Counted from the first letter of the stretch, positions 51,544 to 59,932 are shown. The stretch: DNA of 64,000 nt from Candidatus Saccharimonadota bacterium (GCA_026395405.1 JAPLYU010000001.1:502696-566695); one strand, 5' to 3'. Numbers and translations: made by a program. The notes: generated by a model not told the origin, from the letters alone.

Positions 51544-51668
51544 ACCTCACATTACCAAAATATAATGATTAAACCCCAGCTAGGCTTTTTGTGTTCCATA
51601 AAGCTTATGGTTTAAGATGAATCCTTACTGTGATATAGTAAAAATATCAGTTAATAAAAGGAGGAAAA

Positions 51669-52208
51669 ATGCAAAAGGAAGTACATAGCGTTGCTTGGGC
51701 GCTAGGAATCTGGGGGGCGTTATCAGTTGTTTTTGGTGGGATAATATTTGCGTGGCCAGGAATTACTTTAAAGATTTTCTTGGTTATTTTAGGTCTGTAT
51801 TTTGTATTGAGCGGTTTAGTAATGCTAGTCGGCTCATTAATCCATCATCAAGGAAAATGGATTACAGGTGCAGTTCTCGGTGGTCTTACTGCTGTTGCAG
51901 GTTTGTATGTGCTGGCAAATCCGCAAATTAGCGGACTTGTTGCGCTATATGTCATTGCTCTTTGGGCAATTACAGCTGGACTGTTACAGGTAGTAGCCGG
52001 TTTCGAAGAAGGCAACAGTTGGTGGCTAGTTGTTTCCGGTGTAATTTACGCGCTGTTTGGATTCTACATCTTTGCTAACCCTGCCGGTGGCGCACTTGCA
52101 CTGATTTGGTTTATCGGCCTAAGCGTAATCATAGGTGGTATTTCACTTATCATAACTGCATTTGAGATAAACAAAGACAGTAAAAAACTTTCAGCTAAAA
52201 AAGCATAG
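51669..52208 (+). CDS. HdeD-like membrane protein (DUF308)
   Basis: A 179-residue protein with six helices and two DUF308 repeats, each with a short Gly-rich loop (LYFVLSGLVMLVG; ALFGFYIFANPAGGALAL). HdeD in E. coli is linked with acid resistance, but the biochemical role is unknown. AAGGAGG lies 5 nt before the ATG. A terminator follows. Confidence 0.88.
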   Translation: MQKEVHSVAWALGIWGALSVVFGGIIFAWPGITLKIFLVILGLYFVLSGLVMLVGSLIHHQGKWITGAVLGGLTAVAGLYVLANPQISGLVALYVIALWAITAGLLQVVAGFEEGNSWWLVVSGVIYALFGFYIFANPAGGALALIWFIGLSVIIGGISLIITAFEINKDSKKLSAKKA

Positions 52209-52225
52209 CAGAGTTTGCATTTAGT

Positions 52226-52257
52226 AAAAAGGATTGCCGTCATGGCAATCCTTTTTG
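52226..52257 (+). terminator. Intrinsic terminator
   Basis: GGATTGCC and GGCAATCC pair around GTCAT, flanked by an A-run and a T-run. It may act on both strands, because the convergent membrane-protein gene ends 8 bp away. Confidence 0.85.
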
Positions 52258-52264
52258 TTAGTAT

Positions 52265-53584
52265 CTATTTTGTTGTTTTTTTGGTTTGTCGTTTTTTTGG
52301 TTTTCTTGTACTACTTTTCAAGCTTAGCAGTGCGATACATATAATACCAACCACGACAAACAGTGTCAGCAGATACCAAACACTATTTATTAATGGAAAA
52401 ACTGTCAGTAAAAATGTGGCGATTAGTAATCCGGTAATAATGTAGTTTGTGTTTTTAACTGTCCATTTAACTGCAGGGTAGTCAGATTTTGATTCAAATA
52501 TTTTTGATATCTGAGTACGAATCCATACCGAAGATTTTGCCGGTCCAGCCAAGAATGCGAATAGCACCAAAACTAACATCGACACAATCGCTATGCGATC
52601 ATAATAAACCAAGTCCTTTGTGTATATATTGAAGATTGCCGTAGCAGACGCGCTGTTCGAATTCTGAAGTGCGTTGTTTAATCCTGAAATAAACGGATAT
52701 TGAGCCAAGTATACTGACTGAACATTAAGTATTAGTAGAATTATACTTGAAATACCGAAAATCATCAGACCCTTACGTTTACTTTTGGCTAGTAATAACC
52801 CTCCGATGCCAAAAATTAACATCGGTATAATCATTAAAAGTGCGGCTTTGTTAATTATATTAAAGGCAAACAACACCGTAGGCATCTGTTTTACCGTTGC
52901 TATTTTTATCTGTTTATTGACACTGTCCGGTAATACGCCACTTACTGCCGACAATTTACCCGAAGATAGTCTAGTCTTAATATTTGTATAGACAGGGTTA
53001 ATGTTAAGCATTAAATTGTCGCCACTAAAATACAGAAGGTCATTGTTATTTAAACTATTTGTTTGGGCTTTTTGCAGACTATTTATTAATCCGCTATGGG
53101 CCTGTCTGTTTAGTTTTTCCCAAGCTTTAATAAATGCCTGACTTTGCATAATTTTGTTTATTTGAGTCTGCGTAAAGCTCTGTAGGTTGTTGCTGATTGG
53201 ACCAGCCAAAGGTTTAGCCCTGTCGGGAAGCAGGTCGGATACATATCCGTTCACATCGAATTTTGAAAAAATCGCATTCGATAGGGAAGTAGATACATCG
53301 CTGCGAACACTTGGGGTTTGGATTACTTCACTTGTCTTGCTGACCCAAACATCGGTGTTTACTATATTAGACTTTAGCCAATAACCGGCTATTGAAAATA
53401 CAAAAAATATCGAAGAAACCACAATCAATATAGATGATAGCCAAAAAATTAACTTTTTATGATCATTACTTTTTTTGGTTTGAACTGCTTTTTTTATCAT
53501 AACAACCTCACTTTCTAATTTAGATAGGCGCTTTTCTAAATCAACACTTCTGATATTGTTTGATTTATGAGGTGTAGGCTCCAT
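52265..53584 (-). CDS. Integral membrane protein, actinobacterial-like architecture
   Basis: From the ATG at 53584, 7 nt after TACAAT, the protein has 439 residues; an upstream ATG would precede the promoter box. Residues 10-40 form a coiled coil, then a helix (about 50-70), an external helical domain (about 75-200) starting NIVNTDVWVSKTSEVI, and four to five helices to the end, closing with a Lys/Arg-rich tail. The order and the NTDxWV start resemble integral membrane proteins common in Actinobacteria (from memory). Function is unknown. Confidence 0.7.
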   Translation of the reverse strand: MEPTPHKSNNIRSVDLEKRLSKLESEVVMIKKAVQTKKSNDHKKLIFWLSSILIVVSSIFFVFSIAGYWLKSNIVNTDVWVSKTSEVIQTPSVRSDVSTSLSNAIFSKFDVNGYVSDLLPDRAKPLAGPISNNLQSFTQTQINKIMQSQAFIKAWEKLNRQAHSGLINSLQKAQTNSLNNNDLLYFSGDNLMLNINPVYTNIKTRLSSGKLSAVSGVLPDSVNKQIKIATVKQMPTVLFAFNIINKAALLMIIPMLIFGIGGLLLAKSKRKGLMIFGISSIILLILNVQSVYLAQYPFISGLNNALQNSNSASATAIFNIYTKDLVYYDRIAIVSMLVLVLFAFLAGPAKSSVWIRTQISKIFESKSDYPAVKWTVKNTNYIITGLLIATFLLTVFPLINSVWYLLTLFVVVGIICIALLSLKSSTRKPKKRQTKKTTK

Positions 53585-53694
53585 AGAATTTATTGTATGC
53601 CCTTTGCATGCAAAAACAAGCATAAGGACATTAATTATTTTAGCCCCGATGTTAAATTATTTGATGGTTTTTTCATTTGATACAATAAAACAGT

Positions 53695-54231
53695 ATGAAA
53701 TACGTAGCATTACTTCGCGGAATAAATGTTGGCGGTAAGTCAAAAGTTGAAATGATTAAACTGAAATCGACTTTCGAATCCGTTGGCTGCAAAAAAGTTT
53801 CGACATATATTAATTCCGGAAACGTTATTTTTTCAGATGAACGCCCAACGAATCAACTTGTTCCGATTATTAAAAAGGGGATTGAAAATGATTTTGGTCT
53901 AAACGTCCGAATTGTTCTTCGCGACCACGTGACTATTCATAAACTTTGCAAAACCATTCCGATTGATTGGACCAACGATACAAAGCAAAGAACGGATGTG
54001 TTGTTTTTATGGGATGAAATAAATAAACCGGAAATATTAAAAAGCATAAAATTCAATCCCGACATAGAGAACATGATGTTTATTGATGGGGCGGTGGTCT
54101 GGAATATCGGCCGAGAAAATGTAATGCGTGGCGGTGGAGTTAAATTAATTAAAACTGATTTATATAAACATATGACTATTCGTAATATAAATACAGTTAG
54201 AAAATTAGACGAATTGATGCGAGATGAATAA
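53695..54231 (+). CDS. DUF1697 family protein
   Basis: A 178-residue soluble protein with the diagnostic start YVALLRGINVGGKSKVEM, then KVSTYINSGNVIFS and the late WNIGRENVMRGGG. DUF1697 is widespread and of unknown biochemical role. TACAAT is 8 nt before the ATG with no Shine-Dalgarno, so leaderless. It overlaps the next gene by 8 nt. Confidence 0.9.
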   Translation: MKYVALLRGINVGGKSKVEMIKLKSTFESVGCKKVSTYINSGNVIFSDERPTNQLVPIIKKGIENDFGLNVRIVLRDHVTIHKLCKTIPIDWTNDTKQRTDVLFLWDEINKPEILKSIKFNPDIENMMFIDGAVVWNIGRENVMRGGGVKLIKTDLYKHMTIRNINTVRKLDELMRDE

Positions 54232-54826
54232 ATTTATATTTGACGAATTACCCAGCGCCCAGCTTCGTTTAATACAAAACGGAGGAGTTGGAGTTTTACC
54301 GACGGATACAATATATGGAATAGTCACACAAGTACGCAACACGGATTCCGTGAAAAGATTATACTCACTCAAGAGTCGCGAAAACAAACCGGGCACAATT
54401 ATAGCCTCAAGCATTCAACAAATAATAGACCTGGGGGTCGACCCAAGCTATGTCGAAAAAGTACGAGTTTTTTGGCCAAACCCGATTAGCATAATTATTC
54501 CAGTCGATGACTCATTGTCGCACGTACATCTCGGGATGAAGAGTCTGGCTTTTCGGGTTGTTTCTGACCCGGAAATCGCGAAACTTCTTGATAAAACAGG
54601 CCCTTTGTTAACTTCTAGCGCCAACGAACCTGGCAAGCCTGTTGCTAGTACCATCAAAGAGGCGGCTGCATATTTTGGAAGCCAAGTAGATTTTTATATC
54701 GATGGCGATAATCTTGCCAACTCCGCAGCCTCGGCTGTAATCATGATTGACGAAAACGGAGTTAAAATTCTACGAGACAGCCCAAAGTTACAAGAATTAT
54801 CAAAATCTATAGAAGTGATTGCGTAG
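54224..54826 (+). CDS. Threonylcarbamoyl-AMP synthase family (Sua5/YrdC/YciO)
   Basis: A 200-residue protein with GGVGVLPTDTIYGIV, LKSRENKPGTIIA, AFRVVSDPEIAKLL and LLTSSANEPGKPVA, the substrate-binding elements of the family. It would make the carbamoyl intermediate for t6A on ANN-reading tRNAs. It is TsaC-length without the Sua5 extra domain. It overlaps DUF1697 by 8 nt at the start and the convergent glycosidase gene by 20 nt at the end. Confidence 0.9.
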   Translation: MNKFIFDELPSAQLRLIQNGGVGVLPTDTIYGIVTQVRNTDSVKRLYSLKSRENKPGTIIASSIQQIIDLGVDPSYVEKVRVFWPNPISIIIPVDDSLSHVHLGMKSLAFRVVSDPEIAKLLDKTGPLLTSSANEPGKPVASTIKEAAAYFGSQVDFYIDGDNLANSAASAVIMIDENGVKILRDSPKLQELSKSIEVIA

Positions 54827-55961
54827 GATCTTCAAAATATTGGCTAGCGCCAACGGCCCAAAGTTGCGGTTGGTTACCAGCGGGCTTAAAGCCACAGGTA
54901 GGATCAATTAATTCAGGAAAAGTATCAATAAAATCAGTTATTCTGGCCGCAACCTGTGCACTTTTATCAAGGGAGTGTCTTTTTGATGCGGCGTGCAGTA
55001 ATGCTTGTTCATGTGTCCAAATATAGCGCGTGTGGTAGTCATCAATACCGTCCTTGCAGGCTATTCCAGTTAAGTATCCAGCCCTTGTTTCAAGCATTTT
55101 CATATAATTTTCAACACTCTCGGCATATCCTTCCGGAATATTATCGGGGTTAATGTATAACAAACAATATAGCGAGTCGCTACTGAACGGGTCGATACTG
55201 ATACCGTTCCCATCACGAGCTACAATAAAATGATCGCCCGCCCATAAATGTTCAACACCCTTGTCCATCATATTCCTAGAAATATCGACCAGGTCTGAAC
55301 GGTGTAAAGCTTGGCCAATAGCCTCAACCGCTGCCGCGTTTTGGAAGTGAGCCAGTGAATAAACAATCGGATAACAAGGTTTTAATTCCTTATCGTTCAT
55401 TTCCGAATCCTTCCAATAAGTAACCTTTAGCGCATAGTCGGAGGCACCGCTATAACAGGGGTCTTCGTAAAACAAACCGTCATGTACGTGGTTTTCAATA
55501 TATTCCAGCCCAGCCTTAATGTTTTTAGCGTACAATCCCAACACCTCTTCATGGCCGGCATTATATAAATTTGAAATAGCTAGCAAAAATAGGGCAGTCG
55601 TATCGCAGGCATTATAGGCGGAACTTTTATTGTTCATAACTACCGCAGGTAGTTCATGATGAATTTTCCCGGGTTCTTCACCTGTTATTGAGTTAAGCCT
55701 TTTGCCCTGATGTTTAGCCGAAAATTTAACTTGTGCACGCAAAGCTTTGGGATCCCCAGATAACATGCCGTAAATTAAACTATCCCGAGAAAAATTACCG
55801 GGATAACCGGGATAGGCTGCCATAAATAATCTTTTGCCCTTGATACGCAATTTTGCTAAAGCTTTTGCGGTTTCGAGTCTGACTTTTGGCTCGCGCACCA
55901 ACGTAAAAAGCCCGAGTACACCTCTTTTAAGTGGTATTTTTATTTTATTCATCGATACCAT
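54807..55961 (-). CDS. (alpha/alpha)6 glycosidase-like protein (GDE-C-type)
   Basis: A 384-residue protein of helical repeats, with NFSRDSLIYGMLSGDP and ITGEEPGKIHHELPAV near residues 55-105, similar to glycogen-debranching amylo-alpha-1,6-glucosidase domains, and WTHEQALLHAASKRHS, PTCGFKPAGNQPQLWAVGA near the end. No signal peptide is seen, so it should act in the cytoplasm on an oligosaccharide. The catalytic acids are not certain. Two in-frame ATGs (55961, 55952) are possible starts. Confidence 0.75.
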   Translation of the reverse strand: MVSMNKIKIPLKRGVLGLFTLVREPKVRLETAKALAKLRIKGKRLFMAAYPGYPGNFSRDSLIYGMLSGDPKALRAQVKFSAKHQGKRLNSITGEEPGKIHHELPAVVMNNKSSAYNACDTTALFLLAISNLYNAGHEEVLGLYAKNIKAGLEYIENHVHDGLFYEDPCYSGASDYALKVTYWKDSEMNDKELKPCYPIVYSLAHFQNAAAVEAIGQALHRSDLVDISRNMMDKGVEHLWAGDHFIVARDGNGISIDPFSSDSLYCLLYINPDNIPEGYAESVENYMKMLETRAGYLTGIACKDGIDDYHTRYIWTHEQALLHAASKRHSLDKSAQVAARITDFIDTFPELIDPTCGFKPAGNQPQLWAVGASQYFEDPTQSLL

Positions 55962-56061
55962 ACAGGGGCTTAATTTACACCATTAGCACGATTATTTCAA
56001 GTTTTACACAATTTAACAACAAAGAGTATAATATAAGTATAAATTAAGGGAGGACGGGTAT

Positions 56062-57228
56062 ATGAAATATATAAAAATTATTGCCCTCAGCCTGAGTCTT
56101 GTGTTCGTGTCAACGCTGGTTTTTGTCGGCCTTGCAAGTGCACAAAGCTTCAAGGCAGGCGAGACTGTCGGAGTTGCGGCGACCGAGACGGTCAACAGTA
56201 TGTTATTCGCCGCAGGTAACAACGTTGATATTGCTGGAACGGTTAATGGCGACGTTTATTGTGCAGGTCAAACCCTGACAATCAGCGGCACGGTTAATGG
56301 TGATGTCATTTGCGCCGGACAGACCATCGTTATTAGTGGACCGGTTAATGGTAGTATCCGCGTTGCAGGACAAACCATTACCCTAAGTAACACAGTTAGT
56401 GGCAGTGCCACGATTGGCGCTCAAACACTTGTCATTGACAAAAACGCTTCAATAGGACGCGATTTGTTGGGTGGCAGTACGAACGTAACGATTAACGGCA
56501 AGGTTGGTCGTGACATAGTCGCAGGTGCGCGCGATTTGAGTATCAACGGCACGGTAGGTGGAAATATCAAAGGCGCTACTGAAAACCTAAATATCGGTTC
56601 GACCGGTCTGGTTGGCGGAAACGTCGAATATACCAGCAATAATGATCCGGTAATCGCAACCGGAGGAAAAATTGTGGGAACCGTTACTAGGACAGTTCCT
56701 AAAAAAGAATCAAAAGCAGTCCTTCTGGCACCGGCAGTATTTTCCTTCGGCTGGTTTGTCTACAGCCTAATTGCCTGGATTGTACTGGCGTTGGTGTTGG
56801 TTGCCTTGTCTCCACGTATTTTTGGCGAAGCTACAGAACTGGCCAAGAAGAAACCTGGAATAACAACCCTGATAGGCGTACTGGGCGCAATCTTGATACC
56901 GATACTAGTTGTTATGCTGTTCATTTCAATCATCGGAATGCCTCTGGCAATTCTAACTCTGCTTTTATGGTTCACGATTATGCTGTTAACCACGCCATTT
57001 GCTGGTTACATGTTGGGACAATTGATTATGCCTAAATCAAAACAGCCGTTTGGAATCATGGCGTTAGGTACTGGCATACTTGTTGTTACTTACTTTATCC
57101 CGATTATCGGCTTCTTTACATTACTGGCTGCGTATTTGTTCGGAATGGGTATGATTTTAACCCGAGGCAAACAATTACTTGAACGTGCAAAAGTTGTAAC
57201 GCTAAAGCCGAAAACTAAAAAAGCCTAA
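56062..57228 (+). CDS. Bactofilin-like domain protein with membrane helices
   Basis: A 388-residue protein. A signal peptide (about 1-28) ends at LASAQS, then about 170 residues of short beta-helical repeats with Gly-Thr-Val-Asn-Gly-Asp units (TVNGDVYCAGQTLTISG), the polymer-forming (DUF583/bactofilin) pattern, then four helices (about 220-375) and a Lys-rich tail. The polymer-like domain should be outside the cell, unlike cytoplasmic bactofilins. AAGGGAGGACGG lies before the ATG. Confidence 0.85.
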   Translation: MKYIKIIALSLSLVFVSTLVFVGLASAQSFKAGETVGVAATETVNSMLFAAGNNVDIAGTVNGDVYCAGQTLTISGTVNGDVICAGQTIVISGPVNGSIRVAGQTITLSNTVSGSATIGAQTLVIDKNASIGRDLLGGSTNVTINGKVGRDIVAGARDLSINGTVGGNIKGATENLNIGSTGLVGGNVEYTSNNDPVIATGGKIVGTVTRTVPKKESKAVLLAPAVFSFGWFVYSLIAWIVLALVLVALSPRIFGEATELAKKKPGITTLIGVLGAILIPILVVMLFISIIGMPLAILTLLLWFTIMLLTTPFAGYMLGQLIMPKSKQPFGIMALGTGILVVTYFIPIIGFFTLLAAYLFGMGMILTRGKQLLERAKVVTLKPKTKKA

Positions 57229-57243
57229 ATATAGGCATGAGAT

Positions 57244-57278
57244 AAAAAAATGGCCGGTGTCCGTGTAGGACACCGGCC
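57244..57278 (-). terminator. Strong terminator of GC-rich island 2
   Basis: On the minus strand GGCCGGTGTCC and GGACACCGGCC form an 11 bp GC-rich stem followed by ATTTTTTT. There is no T-run on the plus strand, so it terminates minus-strand transcription. Confidence 0.88.
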
Positions 57279-57345
57279 CCGGACGGTAAGAACACCGGTC
57301 CGGTTCGGAGCTAGACGGTGACGTGGGGGCCTAAGTGCAAAGGGT

Positions 57346-57546
57346 CTATTGGGGTGCTTGTACCCCTTCGATGCCAGAACACTTGGCGCAGCATACTGCC
57401 GCCGCTCCTATGACCCACGGGAGTGGGTCACTGGGGGCAGGTACGCAGGCTGACGTTTCCGTCTGCCCGGATTGTACCTGTTCTTCGCGTGACGCGGGTA
57501 AATTGCAGTCCTCGGATGCGAGGCCTACAGTTTGTACGGACACCAC
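57346..57546 (-). CDS. Uncertain Cys-containing small ORF in GC-rich island
   Basis: A 66-residue frame with GTG start. It contains five Cys (EDCN, SACVP, CCAKC) and a hydrophobic PWVIGAAAV stretch before CCAKC, which recalls small secreted or modified peptides. However, the best ribosome site here (GGGAGG, then ATG at 57557) opens a different frame of only ten codons ending at 57525. The DNA may therefore be noncoding and structured. Low confidence. Confidence 0.25.
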   Translation of the reverse strand: MVSVQTVGLASEDCNLPASREEQVQSGQTETSACVPAPSDPLPWVIGAAAVCCAKCSGIEGVQAPQ

Positions 57547-57633
57547 TTATAGTGCATTCGTCCTCCCTTGTCGAGGTTGTCACCTGACGACGTCGATGAC
57601 GTCAGGTCTGGGGGGCGCTGAGGCCGTCGGCGA

Positions 57634-57729
57634 TCACGCCGCCGCGCCGCCGCTGCCGGAGATCCAGAGGGTCGTGCTGGCGTCTAACGTTTGCATCGGG
57701 GTGAGACTCGTTCGTCGGATACGGCTCAT
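57634..57729 (-). CDS. 31-residue small ORF with perfect ribosome site
   Basis: GGAGGT lies 6 nt before the ATG, the best ribosome site in the window. The frame reads SRIRRTSLTPMQTLD with a Gly/Ala-rich end and stops at TGA 57634-57636. It is the first reading frame of the GC-rich island transcript. No family is recognised. It could be a real small protein or a leader peptide. Confidence 0.4.
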   Translation of the reverse strand: MSRIRRTSLTPMQTLDASTTLWISGSGGAAA

Positions 57730-57779
57730 ATAGCCACCTCCAGTTCGCTTCTCAAGCGGGATACTCGAGACTGAGAAAT

Positions 57780-57808
57780 ATCTTAACACAAACGTAATCA
57801 TAAGTCAA
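57780..57808 (-). promoter_or_regulatory. Promoter of GC-rich island 2
   Basis: On the minus strand TTGACT (57808-57803) and TAAGAT (57785-57780) are 17 bp apart. It is back to back with the leaderless promoter of the gene at 57829. Confidence 0.65.
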
Positions 57809-57828
57809 TACTTATGTATAATAAAATT

Positions 57829-57984
57829 ATGAATAAAGATTGGCATCAAAAAAACAGAATGCCCGTTAACGCTACGGATGAACAGAGGGCAAAGTGGCAT
57901 ATCGAACATCTAAAAAACTGCGATTGCCGAAAACCAACAGCAAATATCCAAAAACTGATTGATAAGTATCGGGCAGAAAAGTAA
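57829..57984 (+). CDS. Small His/Cys protein, conserved-hypothetical type
   Basis: A 51-residue protein: NKDWHQKNRMPVNATDEQR, then AKWHIEHLKNCDCRKP and a Lys-rich helix. The WHxxHxxNCxCR centre could bind a metal. Very similar short proteins with MPxNATxEQR and WHxxHxxNCxCR are, as I recall, common conserved hypotheticals in Patescibacteria. TGTATAAT ends 6 nt before the ATG, so leaderless, which supports a real gene. Confidence 0.7.
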   Translation: MNKDWHQKNRMPVNATDEQRAKWHIEHLKNCDCRKPTANIQKLIDKYRAEK

Positions 57985-58006
57985 TAACTCGGCTATAATA
58001 GAGGTA

Positions 58007-58648
58007 ATGGTTAAATCCGACTCCAATAAGCCTGTAGTAAAAATAGTTGAAGAGATTTTTAACAGTATCACGCACGGACTCGGGGCGATTGCCGCAATAG
58101 TGGGGCTGGTATTAGGAGTTATCTTGATGGTCTCATCAATATCATTCAAGGTGGGATTTATTATCTATGCGTCCAGTCTGATAATTTTGATGCTGTCATC
58201 AACGCTATATCACGCGTTGGCGTTTACAAAAGCGAACAAAGTATTCCAGGCAATCGACCATAGCAGTATTTTTATACTTATCGCCGGCAGTTTCACGCCG
58301 TTTATTATTTATTTATACAAAGGATGGGCTGAGGTGTTTTTTTTGTCTGCGGTTTGGCTGATTGCCGCCACTGGAATCGCTGTTACGACCACGCTAGTTC
58401 TTCCCAGAAAAATGAAATTAACAGGAGTAATATTGTACATAGGTTTTGGTTGGATGGGAATTTTCTTAATCCCGAAAATGGGGTTGGTCAGCTCAACAGT
58501 TATATGGCTGCTGATTATCGGAGGGGTATTGTATACGGTCGGGACCATACCTTTTGCCTTTAAAAAACCTTTTGCACATTTTTCTTGGCATTTATTCGTA
58601 ATTGCTGCTGCTGCCTTTCAATTTTTCGCAATTATTAAGTTAGCTTAG
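58007..58648 (+). CDS. Hemolysin III family membrane protein (PAQR)
   Basis: A 213-residue protein from the ATG 7 nt after TATAAT. EEIFNSITHGLGAIAA begins the family signature, followed by seven helices with conserved SSTLYHAL, AIDHSSIFILIAGSFTPF and the final SWHLFVIAAAAFQFFAI. His residues in the helices form a zinc site in PAQR proteins. The physiological role in bacteria is unclear (membrane fluidity or lipid hydrolase). The upstream frame start at 57959 is rejected because it lies before the promoter. Confidence 0.9.
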   Translation: MVKSDSNKPVVKIVEEIFNSITHGLGAIAAIVGLVLGVILMVSSISFKVGFIIYASSLIILMLSSTLYHALAFTKANKVFQAIDHSSIFILIAGSFTPFIIYLYKGWAEVFFLSAVWLIAATGIAVTTTLVLPRKMKLTGVILYIGFGWMGIFLIPKMGLVSSTVIWLLIIGGVLYTVGTIPFAFKKPFAHFSWHLFVIAAAAFQFFAIIKLA

Positions 58649-58691
58649 CGCTTGTACTTGCAAAAAATATTCAATATGGCATTCTGGAGTG

Positions 58692-59198
58692 ATGGAACAC
58701 CCAAAACAGGCTGCAGTTGAATCAAACGAGACCCAGGAATCTAAATTAGAGCGACAAAAACGTCGCAGATTAAACCGACGTCAAAATGAACTTGCCCAGT
58801 CACTGTATATTGATCCCAGACTACTGCGAGGGCTTGAACTATGCAAAACCTGTCGAGGTGATGGTGAGTTGGTTGGTACTAACCTGGCCAGGGTCGCATT
58901 TACGTCTGATGATTTTTGTATTACAGATTTTGTACCGGACGGGGATTGTGGGGATTGTGGAGGAACCGGATTTGAATATGGCGACCCAAGTCTGACCGCT
59001 CATGAATGGATTAAGATTAGTATAAATAATAAAATCGGTGTTACGATTGAACCCAGATTACGCCCGGAGGCAAGCGAACAAACACCAGACGAACCTATCG
59101 ATAGGGTGGCCGTAGAAAAACAAATTAGAGGAATTAGAAACGGTCATAACCAAGTAAATAAAACAAAGCAACACGGTCGTCATTATAAAGGCAAATAA
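58692..59198 (+). CDS. Hypothetical with DnaJ-type CxxCxGxG pair
   Basis: A 168-residue protein: basic N-terminal helix (about 15-38), then LCKTCRGDGEL near residue 54 and GDCGDCGGTGFEYG near 93, two halves of one DnaJ-like zinc centre, and a charged basic C-terminus. No J domain is present. It may be an RNA- or protein-binding adapter. The ATG at 58692 follows GGAG by 4 nt; a GTG directly before it is a less likely start. Confidence 0.65.
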   Translation: MEHPKQAAVESNETQESKLERQKRRRLNRRQNELAQSLYIDPRLLRGLELCKTCRGDGELVGTNLARVAFTSDDFCITDFVPDGDCGDCGGTGFEYGDPSLTAHEWIKISINNKIGVTIEPRLRPEASEQTPDEPIDRVAVEKQIRGIRNGHNQVNKTKQHGRHYKGK

Positions 59199-59218
59199 AA
59201 GAGGCTATAATAATATCT

Positions 59219-59932
59219 ATGGCATATTATATTAAGTTGTTAAAAAAAGAAGTGGTTGCCCGTGACACAATGGCATTTTACTGGGAAAAACCGGAAGGTT
59301 TCGAGTTTATTGCCGGTCAAAATGGCGATTTCGCGTTAATTGAACCGCCGGAAACAGATGAGAAGGGCGACCTTCGAACTTTTTCGTTTGTCGGCGCACC
59401 TTTCGAAGAAAACCTAGTAACTGCCACGCGAATGCGTAACAGTGCATTCAAGCACGTTCTGAAAAACTTGCCGATTGGCACTGAGGTAAAGATGGCTGCA
59501 CCTCATGATGATTTTAAGCTCCATAAAACAGCGACGACGCCGGCAGTTTTCTTGATTGGTGGGATCGGCATTACGCCAATCCGTAGCATTATCGCGGACG
59601 CTACGCACAACCATTTGCCACACAAAATTACTCTTATTTATTCGAACCGAACCCCATCAGATGCTGCATTTACAGATGATTTACAAGAATATGCAAAAAC
59701 AAACCAGAATTTTACTTTCGTTCCTGTTTTTACGGACAAAACCGTGGAGGGGCGGAATGGTGAGCGGGGACATATTGACTCAGAAATGGTTAAAAAATAC
59801 GTTACAGATATTGAAACTCCGATTTATTATCTATCGGGTCCGCCGGAAATGGTCAAATCCATGCGCAACCTGCTGATTGAAATAGGTGCAAACGAAGACA
59901 ATATCCGATCAGAAGAGTTTGATGGTTATTAG
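59219..59932 (+). CDS. Ferredoxin-NADP reductase-like FAD oxidoreductase
   Basis: A 237-residue flavoprotein. The FAD domain has FIAGQNGDFALIEPP and RTFSFVGAP (the RxYS-type FAD motif). The NAD(P) domain has FLIGGIGITPIRSI and YYLSGPPEMVKSM, and the end EEFDGY closes the active site. No iron-sulphur domain is attached. It would shuttle electrons between NAD(P)H and a carrier. TATAAT is 7 nt before the ATG, so leaderless. The methyltransferase follows with no gap. Confidence 0.92.
   Translation: MAYYIKLLKKEVVARDTMAFYWEKPEGFEFIAGQNGDFALIEPPETDEKGDLRTFSFVGAPFEENLVTATRMRNSAFKHVLKNLPIGTEVKMAAPHDDFKLHKTATTPAVFLIGGIGITPIRSIIADATHNHLPHKITLIYSNRTPSDAAFTDDLQEYAKTNQNFTFVPVFTDKTVEGRNGERGHIDSEMVKKYVTDIETPIYYLSGPPEMVKSMRNLLIEIGANEDNIRSEEFDGY

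Larger units (their letters stand above)
57279..57779 (-). ncRNA. Possible structured transcript of GC-rich island 2
   Basis: Between a 17-bp-spaced promoter and a strong terminator, this minus-strand stretch of about 500 nt holds many hairpins: ACCTGACG/CGTCAGGT (57582-57607), CCTCGGATGCGAGG, GACCCACGGGAGTGGGTC and GGGGTACAAGCACCCC. Only tiny ORFs occur. This fits a structured RNA or a set of small peptides. It is not tmRNA or RNase P RNA as far as their conserved motifs can be checked by eye. Confidence 0.4.

Noticed and set aside
51570-51590. Further CCCCAGC match after the SnoaL-like gene
   Set aside because: Only seven or eight bases fit the repeat consensus, and the conserved left half is missing.
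57335-57733. 132-codon plus-strand frame in GC-rich island 2
   Set aside because: No ribosome site, and promoter and terminator signals point to the other strand.
57244-57808. tmRNA, RNase P RNA or SRP RNA in the GC-rich island
   Set aside because: The conserved motifs of these RNAs, such as the tRNA-like end or GAGGAAAGTCC, are not present.
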